Part shown: positions 34,972-41,875 of the stretch, one piece after another
Layout: each line of letters begins with the position of its first letter
Position numbering within the stretch: position 1 is the first letter of the stretch
NCBI RefSeq assembly: GCF_009363155.1
Contig: NZ_CP045302.1
Span: 4,851,194 to 4,915,193, forward strand
Source of the DNA: Azotobacter salinestris
Lineage (GTDB): Bacteria; Pseudomonadota; Gammaproteobacteria; Pseudomonadales; Pseudomonadaceae
Length of the DNA stretch: 64,000 nt
Direction: 5' to 3'
The notes under the pieces: generated by a model
Database searches by the model: none
Told to the model about the DNA's origin: nothing
Seen by the model: only the letters and a program-made list of their open reading frames with translations
Made by a program: the position numbers and the translations under genes

Positions 34972-35781
34972 TTAGCCGTCCTTATATGGGCACGCGCCCC
35001 AACGGGCGCAGTATTTGGGGTTGCAGGTGAAGCTCTGTGGGTTTGGCGGGAACAGCCCGCTACGGAACATGTCGGCGCCGATCTGGATCAGGCCGGGGAA
35101 CTGGTCATTGCCGACCATCAGCTCACGCGCGCCGTGGATCTCGCCGGTAGCAGCCACCGGCTTGCCCTTCGTCTTGAGGCCGATGATCTCGGCCGGCGCC
35201 GTGCAGGGCTCGCCAGTGGTGTGCTCGTAGAGCAGTTCGTACGTGCCGACTTGCGGGCGGTGCCCCTTGGTCTTCGCCACGCCCTCGCTGGTCACTGCAG
35301 CGGTTCCAGTCTTCAGGTCGGCAATACCCACGCCGCCGGCGTCGCGCTTGATGCGTGCCCGATCAAGCGTGCCGGTCAGCCGCACGATGACGCCGCCGCC
35401 GCAGTCGATCTCCAGGGGCCTGGTCTCCAACTCGACAGCGACGTAGTGGTAGCGCGGGCTGATCTCATCGCAGTAGCGTGTATGCAGCGCCAGGCCTGTG
35501 ACTTCGGCTTCACGGGGCGTGATGTCGGCTCCGCGCCAGTCAACGTCGAACTCGGGGTGGCGTAGGGTCTGCACCAGGTGCTCGGCAGCGTCGAAGGTCG
35601 ACAGCTTCTCGCCGGTGACCCGGGCGGCATCGAACGCCGCGGTGCTGGCGTGGATGGCGGTGCCGAGCAGGGCGCGCGGGCTACTGGGGCTCTTGATGCC
35701 CAGCAAGTGGACGCCCTCCCAGCGGAACCCACAGTCGAATAGTGAGCCCCAGGACGAGGCCCGCACAGTGATGGTTTTCAT
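34972..35781 (-). CDS. PD-(D/E)XK exonuclease with C-terminal Cys cluster (Cas4/RecB-like)
   Basis: 269 aa from the ATG at 35781 (AGGA eight bases upstream). RecB-type nuclease: SSWGSLFDCGFRWEGV, ALLGTAIHAS, LTGTLDRARI, GIADLKTGTAAV (catalytic Asp and Lys), and a C-terminal CNPKYCARWGACPY that with an early Cys can hold an Fe-S cluster, as in Cas4 and AddB. Presumed 5'-3' exonuclease that makes substrate for the RecT-like protein. Confidence 0.82.
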   Translation of the reverse strand: MKTITVRASSWGSLFDCGFRWEGVHLLGIKSPSSPRALLGTAIHASTAAFDAARVTGEKLSTFDAAEHLVQTLRHPEFDVDWRGADITPREAEVTGLALHTRYCDEISPRYHYVAVELETRPLEIDCGGGVIVRLTGTLDRARIKRDAGGVGIADLKTGTAAVTSEGVAKTKGHRPQVGTYELLYEHTTGEPCTAPAEIIGLKTKGKPVAATGEIHGARELMVGNDQFPGLIQIGADMFRSGLFPPNPQSFTCNPKYCARWGACPYKDG

Positions 35782-35795
35782 GGTGGTAGTCCTGA

Positions 35796-35900
35796 TCAGG
35801 CGAGAAGGGCGCCCAAGGTGGTGAAGGCAGTCCAGATGACGAGGGCGATGGCGAAGCCACGCCAGAAGATGCGGCGCCGGGCGCGCTGGTAACGGCTCAT
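35796..35900 (-). CDS. 34-aa single-pass membrane protein
   Basis: A basic start RYQRARRRIFWRG followed by one hydrophobic helix. Starts within the ATGA overlap of the upstream gene. Unknown. Confidence 0.5.
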   Translation of the reverse strand: MSRYQRARRRIFWRGFAIALVIWTAFTTLGALLA

Positions 35901-36052
35901 GCCGCACACCTCGCTTCCAGAGCTGCAATTGCTTTGATGTGCCGCCAGTAATCGGCGCGGCACATGGCAGGGGTAGTCCCAGTTGTGACGATGCGGATGG
36001 AGCCGCCTGCCTTGCACCAGGCCAGAGCGGTGCGTGGGTCTCTGGTGATCAT
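35897..36052 (-). CDS. 51-aa phage protein
   Basis: Reads ITRDPRTALAWCKAGGSIRI onward with three cysteines. GGAG seven bases upstream, ATGA overlaps at both ends. Unknown. Confidence 0.5.
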   Translation of the reverse strand: MITRDPRTALAWCKAGGSIRIVTTGTTPAMCRADYWRHIKAIAALEARCAA

Positions 36053-36297
36053 GCTGCCGCTCCGATCTTTACGTTGACGCTCTTCCAGTGCGCTTCCTTG
36101 ACCCGTTTCAGGTGCCGCTTCCAGTACTGAACGCCCACATCATTAAGATGCCCGGTCGTGTAGGCCATCGCGATCAGCCCCTCGCAAAATGACTCGGTGG
36201 GCCAGCCATTGCTGCCGTTGCGCTCGAGCATTTCGACGTAACGGCGGATGGTCTTTTCGGCTCGAGCCTTTGCGGCCTCAAACTGTGAGGTGTTCAT
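36049..36297 (-). CDS. 82-aa phage protein
   Basis: Helical (FEAAKARAEKTIRRYVEMLE). ATGA overlaps on both sides put it in the same translational chain. Unknown. Confidence 0.6.
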   Translation of the reverse strand: MNTSQFEAAKARAEKTIRRYVEMLERNGSNGWPTESFCEGLIAMAYTTGHLNDVGVQYWKRHLKRVKEAHWKSVNVKIGAAA

Positions 36298-36530
36298 GCT
36301 GCACGCTCCTCCTGTGAGGCCAGGCGGTTGATGCAGCGCTGCCTGGCCAGCTCTTCGTGGCCGAGGCGCTCGATTTCAAAGGCGTCGCAATCCAGCAGCT
36401 TGCCGAGCTCACGAACGTCATACGGAGCGTCGGCCAGTTCAATACCAGTGACGGTGAACAGGTCTACGCCGCCCTCGCTGTAAACCTCCAGCGTCAGCTG
36501 GAGCCCCCGGTGCTCAATGGCGATTTCCAT
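36294..36530 (-). CDS. 78-aa phage protein
   Basis: Small beta-strand start (IEHRGLQLTLEVYSEGGVDL) and helical end. Overlaps both neighbours. Unknown. Confidence 0.6.
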   Translation of the reverse strand: MEIAIEHRGLQLTLEVYSEGGVDLFTVTGIELADAPYDVRELGKLLDCDAFEIERLGHEELARQRCINRLASQEERAA

Positions 36531-36876
36531 GCTGCTCTCCTGCCTGCATTTGCGATGCGCCAGGTATGCGCTCGAAGATCCTCCAGGCTTCGCCGGGATC
36601 GATGCGGGAGGGGCCGACGTGGCGCAGTTTGGTGCCGTCGGGCAGCTCCAGGAGGATGACGGGCTCTACCAGCGCCTGGTCGCTGGTGTTGACGGCGGTC
36701 GCCACTGCCCAAGAGTCGTGGGCGGTGTCCAGGATCTGCACGTTCCGCAGGGTGACGTCCGGCGCCGGAAGCTCGGCGCCCTGGGCCTCGTGGGTGGCCA
36801 GGGCTCCGGCAGCAAAGATCAGCAGGGTAGAGGCCGCGGCGACGCCGGCCGATTGCACTATGTCGATCAGCTTCAT
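36514..36876 (-). CDS. Exported or membrane-anchored phage protein
   Basis: 120 aa. Hydrophobic N-terminus (SAGVAAASTLLIFAAGALA) ends in a plausible signal-peptidase site, followed by a beta-rich domain (VTLRNVQILDTAHDSWAVAT) that resembles small immunoglobulin-like FxLYD folds. Overlaps the next gene by 17 nt. Confidence 0.55.
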   Translation of the reverse strand: MKLIDIVQSAGVAAASTLLIFAAGALATHEAQGAELPAPDVTLRNVQILDTAHDSWAVATAVNTSDQALVEPVILLELPDGTKLRHVGPSRIDPGEAWRIFERIPGASQMQAGEQHGNRH

Positions 36877-36984
36877 GTGAGGGTTCTCGTTTGGTCGGGG
36901 GTGGGTGTCGCGCGCGCATGAGGAAGCCGCCTCGGAGCGGAGGGGGCTTTCTGATGAGGACGGGGATCTGGAGAAAGAGGGGGC

Positions 36985-37223
36985 GGCCGGTTACGCCGGC
37001 CAGGCGGGCACTCTGTCGCCACTGGCGTGCCTGCCAGCAAGGGGAGGAAGATACCTGACTTGCGGATTACTCGAACCGACTGGTGCGTCTTGCCGGGGAC
37101 ATGAAACCCAGCGTGGCCATTGCAGGAATGGCCGACTCACGCTGTCGGCATGCCGATCCGCCGACGGTGTTTGCAGGGTAGGCTACGAGATATACAGCCA
37201 GCCAAGCGGCTGGCTCTCTGCAA
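36985..37223 (+). ncRNA. Structured RNA unit 1 of a three-unit tandem array
   Basis: Conserved order of hairpins: H1 GGCCGG-ttacg-CCGGCC (36985-37001); H2 GGCAC (37007-37011) with GTGCC (37027-37031), 15-nt loop; a conserved CTTGCGGATTACT segment; H3 GGCCATT-5nt-AATGGCC (37115-37133); H4 GCCG (37152-37155) with CGGT (37165-37168). The tail adds TTGCAG/CTGCAA enclosing an 8-bp AGCCAGCC/GGCTGGCT hairpin (37196-37215). G-U pairs in H2 and H4 only make sense on the plus strand. No conserved reading frame across units. Confidence 0.65.
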
Positions 37224-37253
37224 GACAGAAGGTAGGCAAGGAGGATTGGGAAT

Positions 37254-37465
37254 GGCCGGTTACGCCGGCCAGGCGGTCACTCTGTTGACGCCTGCGTGAC
37301 TACAGGCGGGGACGGTGTCACGAACTTCCGTGTCTTGCAGATTATTCAAACCGGCTACGCGCTTTGCAGGGGGACAAGGTGCCCTGGCGTGGCCATTAGG
37401 AATGGCCAGCTGACGCTGCCAGCATGCCGATCTGCCGACGGCTCCTTGCAGATGCCTATTGCAAG
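37254..37465 (+). ncRNA. Structured RNA unit 2 of a three-unit tandem array
   Basis: Same order as unit 1: H1 37254-37270 (identical arms); H2 is GTCAC (37276-37280) with GTGAC (37296-37300), a compensatory change from GGCAC/GTGCC, again with a 15-nt loop; conserved CTTGCAGATTATT; H3 GGCCATT-agg-AATGGCC (37391-37407); H4 GCCG/CGGC (37426-37442), where unit 1 has a G-U pair. Tail hairpin CTTGCA/TGCAAG (37445-37465), followed by another, TACTCCC/GGGAGTA (37473-37497). Confidence 0.65.
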
Positions 37466-37623
37466 TATGAAGTACTCCCCTCAGCTGACAGGGAGTAATA
37501 AGTAAGGTAGCTATCGGGTAGCTCTTTACAAACCCAGCGGTAGGAAGGTCCTTCCCTGCGCTATTCACAGGACTCATGCAGCACATGTGCTACCGGGTCT
37601 TCTTGAAAAAAGGTTGGAAGTGT

Positions 37624-37841
37624 GGCCGGTTACGCCGGCCAAGCGGGCACTCTGTTGCCGCTGGCGTGCCTACCAGGAGGAGAGGGCTGATGAGCTTCCC
37701 CCGGCTTGCAGATTACTTTTACAGGCCGCGCGCCTTGCCGGTGCCGTGAGACCCGGCGTGGCCATTGTGGGCAATGGCCGGCTGACGCGGCTTGCATACC
37801 GATCTGCCTACGGTGTGCCTTTTATCATATGCAAATGATAA
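37624..37841 (+). ncRNA. Structured RNA unit 3 of a three-unit tandem array
   Basis: H1 37624-37640; H2 GGCAC/GTGCC (37646-37670, 15-nt loop); conserved CTTGCAGATTACT; H3 extended by one pair, GGCCATTG-4nt-CAATGGCC (37760-37779); H4 ACCG/CGGT (37798-37814), where unit 2 has GCCG/CGGC. Tail TTATCAT-6nt-ATGATAA (37822-37841) followed by an AT-rich run that could end transcription. Confidence 0.65.
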
Positions 37842-37849
37842 TTATTATC
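37831..37849. promoter_or_regulatory. Fur-box-like sequence
   Basis: GCAAATGATAATTATTATC matches the 19-bp Fur consensus at 16 positions. It overlaps the tail hairpin of RNA unit 3 and is not in front of an obvious gene, so the match may come from AT-rich hairpin sequence. Confidence 0.3.
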
Positions 37850-37889
37850 AAATTGTCCGCGACGAATGGCATCAATGCACACTGCCAGG

Positions 37890-38153
37890 CTACCTGGTGC
37901 GGATGCCGGCAGCGTGGATGGCAGTGCGGCATTTGTCCCATGCCGGCGTCCCTGAGATGTGGTACTTCATGTCCTCCCTTGGAGGCAGCTCGATCACCAG
38001 CGCCTCACGCGAAGCCTTCCAGGCTGCAAAGGCCATGTTCAGCTTGTCCCACTCGTAGATTTCGCCGTCCCGCTCTAGGTCAGTTGGCGTCACGTCTACA
38101 ACTGTACGGTAGACCCACGACTCGAACTCGGCGCGGAGCTTTGTCTCGTCCAT
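37890..38153 (-). CDS. 87-aa phage protein
   Basis: Second gene of the leftward early operon. Contains WDKLNMAFAAWKASREALV, a short segment shared by many small early proteins of Pseudomonas phages, and ends in PAWDKCRTAIHAAG. AGGAG ten bases upstream. Unknown. Confidence 0.6.
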   Translation of the reverse strand: MDETKLRAEFESWVYRTVVDVTPTDLERDGEIYEWDKLNMAFAAWKASREALVIELPPREDMKYHISGTPAWDKCRTAIHAAGIRTR

Positions 38154-38201
38154 ATTGATCGCTCTCCTGCAGGCACCCTGTTGCCAGGGCGCCCATTGTG
38201 G

Positions 38202-38381
38202 TCAAGCAGCGCTCAGCCTGCTCGGCCGAACCTTCAGGATCTTCCCATCGACCTCGACCTGGGCGTAGATGCCCTGGCCGCGGCCGATACCGGTGTTGAT
38301 CTCGCCGCGGTATGTGCCGGTTTTCACCTGCTGACGCGGGTTGGTGAACTTCACGGCCTGGCCGGCCTTGAACTCGCTCAT
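38202..38381 (-). CDS. 59-aa KOW/SH3-like protein, first gene of the early operon
   Basis: Reads FKAGQAVKFTNPRQQVKTG, then GTYRGEINTGIGRGQG and VEVDGKILKVRPSRL, the pattern of a small KOW or SH3-like beta barrel. AAGGA seven bases before the ATG at 38381. It is the first gene after the boxA-containing leader, so a role in RNA binding or antitermination is possible but unproven. Confidence 0.6.
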   Translation of the reverse strand: MSEFKAGQAVKFTNPRQQVKTGTYRGEINTGIGRGQGIYAQVEVDGKILKVRPSRLSAA

Positions 38382-38793
38382 GGAGGTTTCCTTCTGTTGG
38401 TGATTTCCCGGATGTCCCTCGGGAGAAGGACATCAAGGAAATCAGTGTTCCTGGCCACGCTCACCTACTGGGCTCTTGCGCGGCAAAATCTCGTCAATGT
38501 CAGTTCACAGGCCGCGGCGTCGATTCCGCACGGCGCAGCCTGATTCCTGCCCCATTTCCGCCGGGGCGTGGCGGGGCGCATTGCATGCCGGGTCGTTCGC
38601 GCGGTTTAGCGTTTCGCTTCGATCCGCCGTCGAGGTTGTTCCTCGCGTGGGCAGGCTTTCTGACCTGTCGGATCGCCGGTCGCCGGTAGAGGCAATGCGG
38701 TCTGTTTTCGTATTGCGGTGACTTGTTAAAGAGCGTTCCGGCTGGGCCGAGGCATCGCTGCCTGTCGGGCGCGGTGTGCGCGTCGATGGATTA
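38382..38793 (-). other. Untranslated leader of the early operon
   Basis: About 410 nt between the pL-like promoter and the first gene, GC-rich and hairpin-prone. The only recognised element is the boxA at 38724-38735. No gene seen. Confidence 0.5.
38724..38735 (-). promoter_or_regulatory. boxA antitermination element in the pL leader
   Basis: Minus strand CGCTCTTTAACA, identical in its core to the boxA of rRNA leaders and of lambdoid nut sites. It lies about 60 nt downstream of the pL-like promoter. A CCGG-rich hairpin follows but no clear boxB was identified. Confidence 0.6.
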
Positions 38794-38836
38794 ACAATAC
38801 GAAAGCGTATTGGAATGGTCAATACGTAAATGCATT
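38794..38836 (-). promoter_or_regulatory. pL-like promoter with two repressor operators (oL)
   Basis: On the minus strand TTGACC (38822-38817), 17 bp, TATTGT (38799-38794). Operator AATACG-AAAG-CGTATT at 38796-38811 covers the -10 and spacer; AATACG-TAAA-TGCATT at 38821-38836 covers the -35. Both follow the AATRCG-N4-CGYATT pattern found beside the repressor gene 6 kb away. Confidence 0.8.
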
Positions 38837-38853
38837 GAATTTTTGGCCACCAT

Positions 38854-38878
38854 GAAAAAAGCCCGCGCTCGGCGGGCT
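38854..38878 (-). terminator. Terminator of the first DUF1654 gene
   Basis: AGCCCGC-5nt-GCGGGCT (38860-38878), followed on the minus strand by TTTTTT. Stops leftward transcription before it reaches pL. Confidence 0.75.
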
Positions 38879-38896
38879 CTCTTTCAGCTTGGATTG

Positions 38897-39163
38897 CTAG
38901 TTGGTCTGGGGGGCGGGCTCGATATACCAGGAAAGGCGCACGCGCCCGTCGTCCTGCGGTGTCACATGCACTCCTTCGGTATCTCTGATCTCGTCCAGCA
39001 GCCTTTCCCAGTCCTGAGGTGACTCATCCAGCCTTCGGCTGATCACCGTTTGCTGCGCGGCTTGGGCACTAGGCGTGCTGATCGCATCCCTGATGCGCAG
39101 AGCCAGCCGCTCGTAGCTGGAGATTTGTGGTTGATTTGAAGGCTTGACCCTTGCTCGCGACAT
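38897..39163 (-). CDS. DUF1654 protein, copy 1
   Basis: 88 aa from the ATG at 39163 (AAGGAG upstream). SSYERLALRIRDAISTPSAQ and ESPQDWERLLDEIRDTEGV are the DUF1654 signature, a small Pseudomonas family that often lies near phage regulators; function unknown. Two related genes lie at 41179 and 41876. Confidence 0.75.
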   Translation of the reverse strand: MSRARVKPSNQPQISSYERLALRIRDAISTPSAQAAQQTVISRRLDESPQDWERLLDEIRDTEGVHVTPQDDGRVRLSWYIEPAPQTN

Positions 39164-39416
39164 ACAACATCTCCTTACCGCTTCGCTGTATGTCCATACA
39201 GTAGTAATGGCTAATCGCCGGATCAAGTGATTCGGAGTTGCCTCTCTGGCGATATGTAAACTTTTTGAGCAGGTTCAGCCTGCTTCAAGATCCCAGAGAA
39301 GCTGCTGGTTGGCTTGAAACAGAAAGTGTCATTTTAATGGCGTATTGACCTTGCCTGATACCAAAGTGCCAGAAAAATGATATTTTAGGTTCCAGGATGC
39401 CCAGGGAGCAGTAGCG

Positions 39417-39692
39417 ATGACATTCGACGCAATCCTATTTTTCGCATTGGCGGGCTGTGGCTTGTTTGCCATAGGCCTCTACATCGAGGAATGGACACGT
39501 CCCAAAGATGAGCGCGCTCCGGATCCGGACGAGATGGCGGACGATGAGCTTCTTTTCATTGGCTGGGACTGGCTCACGCCGGCTGCCAGACGGCAGCGCT
39601 TGGCGTTGTACCAACGGCGCGTGCAGACCAAGATCGCTAAGCAGGAGAGGGCTTGGCTTCGGGAGCGGCCAAGCGCGTGTGCGAAAAGGTGA
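39417..39692 (+). CDS. Small membrane protein array, member 1
   Basis: 91 aa. One N-terminal transmembrane helix (ILFFALAGCGLFAIGLYIEE), an acidic linker, then the family's shared helix: WDWLTPAARRQRLALYQRR and KQERAWLRER. AGGGAG before the ATG. Related to the next five genes or remnants. Location between pL and the repressor, where lambda carries rex, suggests an exclusion or immunity role by position only. Confidence 0.65.
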   Translation: MTFDAILFFALAGCGLFAIGLYIEEWTRPKDERAPDPDEMADDELLFIGWDWLTPAARRQRLALYQRRVQTKIAKQERAWLRERPSACAKR

Positions 39693-39794
39693 CATGAAGA
39701 ACGTGTGGGGAAAGCTGTGACCCGTAGCTTTGAGTTTGCCTCGATGCCGGATTAGGATTACCGACTGACTTTTGCCAAGCCAAGGAGGGCGCTG

Positions 39795-40064
39795 ATGGTC
39801 ATTGAAGTCGTTGTTGTAGTCGTGGTGCTGGGCTGCTGCCTAGTCGCGCTTTTGAAGCATCCTGGGGAAAAGCTGCCGCGGCCGGATCTTGAAGCCAGCC
39901 TGGAAACTGTCGACGACACCGGTCTGTTCCGCGGTTGGGATGAACTCACCAGCAGCGAGCAGAAGAGGCGCCTAGCAATCTATCAGCAGCGCGTGCGGGC
40001 CCGGATCGCAGAGCAGGAGAGGGAGTGGCTGCGGGAGAGGCTGAGGGTGGTTGCGAAAGGATGA
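39795..40064 (+). CDS. Small membrane protein array, member 2
   Basis: 89 aa with a Val-rich membrane helix, linker, then WDELTSSEQKRRLAIYQQRV and AEQEREWLRERL. AAGGAGG six bases upstream. The C-terminal helix is close to those of members 1 and 6, the membrane part is not. Confidence 0.65.
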   Translation: MVIEVVVVVVVLGCCLVALLKHPGEKLPRPDLEASLETVDDTGLFRGWDELTSSEQKRRLAIYQQRVRARIAEQEREWLRERLRVVAKG

Positions 40065-40169
40065 GACGAAAAGCCCCATGCTAGACAGGCCTGTTGGTCA
40101 GTAGACCTTCTCAAGGCGAGATCGCCTGCTACAGTGATTAAAAAATCACCAAGCCATGGAGGGCATCCT

Positions 40170-40418
40170 ATGTGGACGATCAGCACTATTTTTTTCCTTG
40201 CGCTATTGAGTTGCAGCCTATTCGCCTTGGGGCTGTGGCTGAATGCACAATCAAAAGACCCGCATGACTTTGACGACGCTGTTCTGGAGAACATGCGCAA
40301 CGATCAGGGGCTGCTCTGCAACTGGAAAGGGCTCACGCCCTTTGAGCAGAAGATGCGGCTCGCGCTGTATCAGCAGCATGCGCGCGATCAGGTCGCCGAG
40401 GAGCAGAAAAGGGCCTAG
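40170..40418 (+). CDS. Small membrane protein array, member 3, truncated by a stop
   Basis: 82 aa: membrane helix TISTIFFLALLSCSLFALGL, then WKGLTPFEQKMRLALYQQH. A TAG at 40416-40418 replaces the codon before LQDRLGECAKG, the family's usual C-terminus, which is still encoded in frame after it. GGAGG seven bases upstream; a hairpin (40134-40149) lies before the ribosome site. Confidence 0.6.
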   Translation: MWTISTIFFLALLSCSLFALGLWLNAQSKDPHDFDDAVLENMRNDQGLLCNWKGLTPFEQKMRLALYQQHARDQVAEEQKRA

Positions 40419-40561
40419 CTGCAAGATCGGCTGGGGGAGTGCGCGAAGGGGTGATGCGAAAAGCCCCGAGCTAGATAGCGCTCTGCTGGTCCGTAAGCCT
40501 TCTCAAGGTGAAATCGCCTGCTACAGTGGTTACAAGACCACTAAGCCATGGAGGGTAATCT

Positions 40562-40735
40562 ATGTGGGCGATCAACACCGTTTCTCTTCTCGCGCTTTTG
40601 AGCTGTGGGCTGTTTGCTTTGGAATGTATTTGATTGTGCGATCAAAGAGCCTGCATGATTTTGCCAACACTATGCCAGATAATGTGAGTGACGATCAGGG
40701 GGCTTGGTAGCTGGAAAGGTCTCATGCTTTCTGAG
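40562..40735 (+). pseudogene. Small membrane protein array, member 4 (broken)
   Basis: ATG at 40562 with GGAGGG reads WAINTVSLLALLSCGLFALE then a stop; a +1 frame continues with YLIVRSKSLHDF and DDQGAW as in member 3. A frameshift and loss of the C-terminal helix make it a remnant. The upstream sequence (40498-40561) duplicates that of member 3. Confidence 0.65.
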
Positions 40736-40806
40736 GAAAAACATGCCAAGTAAACTGCAGCCACTCTGCTACAGTTACAACATCACCATGCCATGGAGGG
40801 TGATCT

Positions 40807-41016
40807 ATGTTGACCAACAATGCTCTTTCCCTTGCGCTGTTGTTCTGCGGTTTGTTCGTCCTGAGGCTGTATTTGAACAAATGGATACGATTGAAAGAGT
40901 TGCGTAGGTTTGACGGCGTGCCGAGCGATATGCTGGACAAGTTCGCCGAGCAAGAGCGGGTTTGGCTGCGGTTGAAGCGGTTGGAGAGCGGACTTGGAGG
41001 TCAGAAAGGAAGGTAA
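40807..41016 (+). CDS. Small membrane protein array, member 5, internal deletion
   Basis: 69 aa: membrane helix SLALLFCGLFVLRLYLNK, then directly KFAEQERVWLRLKRLE, so the LTPxEQ segment of the other members is missing. GGAGG seven bases upstream. Whether it is functional is unclear. Confidence 0.55.
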   Translation: MLTNNALSLALLFCGLFVLRLYLNKWIRLKELRRFDGVPSDMLDKFAEQERVWLRLKRLESGLGGQKGR

Positions 41017-41021
41017 AGAAA

Positions 41022-41050
41022 AAGCCCACCGACTTCAGGCTGGTGGGCTT
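41022..41050. terminator. Terminator-like hairpin after array member 5
   Basis: AAGCCCACC-11nt-GGTGGGCTT, right after the stop of member 5. T-run stronger on the minus strand, where it would end the DUF1654 gene at 41179. Confidence 0.5.
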
Positions 41051-41178
41051 CAAATGGTGCTTCTTCTTCAAGAAGCCTGAACATTGTGCCCCTGCCACAG
41101 TGAAGATTTTATGACGGGCTGAGATGAAAAGCCCCGCGCGGGGTAGGCCCGGATTGCCATTCTGGAACGGGGGCAGGG

Positions 41179-41430
41179 TTAGTCGGCCGGCACGGTCCAA
41201 GTAAGCCGAACACCATCGCCCTCGACGTATTCGACCCTGACATTCTCAGCCTCGGCAACCTCCTCGATGAAGCGCGACCAGTCTGCTGCCGATTCTTCCG
41301 GCAGGCGGTGGACTGTCACATCCCTGGCCTGCTGCGCCTTCGGTGAGTTGATGAGCTTCTGAATGCGAGCGCCCATCAGCTCATAGCTTGAGGACTGGCG
41401 GACGGCGGTTTTCTTGCCTGGCTTGGCCAT
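41179..41430 (-). CDS. DUF1654 protein, copy 2
   Basis: 83 aa: SSYELMGARIQKLINSPKAQ and EESAADWSRFIEEVAEAENV. AGGAG nine bases before the ATG at 41430. Same family as the gene at 38897. Confidence 0.75.
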   Translation of the reverse strand: MAKPGKKTAVRQSSSYELMGARIQKLINSPKAQQARDVTVHRLPEESAADWSRFIEEVAEAENVRVEYVEGDGVRLTWTVPAD

Positions 41431-41581
41431 AGAGCTTGCTCCTATCTGTATCTATATACAGCATACAGCAAGGCGATATGGCAGGTGCTTGGTTGCTCGC
41501 ATGCCGTTCATCAGGAACTCATGACATTCCCGACTAAAGCGCTATGTTTTTATAAAAGACACAACAATTCAGGGAAGAAAC

Positions 41582-41839
41582 ATGACACCTACCATGCTTC
41601 TTTTTGCGCTGGCCGGCTTTCTTCTATCCGTTGTTTGTGCAGCCCTCGGCATGTGGGTACGCCAGCATGCAGCCGCCGAGGCAGACCAATCTGCTGATCT
41701 TTTCCACGACTGGAATCGGTTTACGCCTGAAGAACGCAGGAGAATTCTGGCGGGTCATCGGAGGCGCGTTCTAGCCCGACTCGCCGATCAGGAGAAGGCC
41801 TGGCTGCGAGAGCGGCTGGGGGAGTGTGCGAAGGGGTGA
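41582..41839 (+). CDS. Small membrane protein array, member 6
   Basis: 85 aa: membrane helix FALAGFLLSVVCAALGMWV, then WNRFTPEERRRILAGHRRRV and ADQEKAWLRERLGECAKG. Intact version of the family pattern. AGGGAAG upstream of the ATG. Confidence 0.65.
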   Translation: MTPTMLLFALAGFLLSVVCAALGMWVRQHAAAEADQSADLFHDWNRFTPEERRRILAGHRRRVLARLADQEKAWLRERLGECAKG

Positions 41840-41875
41840 GAAAAACGCGATGACGGTGTCTCGTTGACCACAGCT

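Noticed and set aside
36985-37841. Tandem repeats as a CRISPR array
   Set aside because: Units are ~190 nt, diverged, structured and only three; no short constant repeats with spacers and no cas genes nearby.
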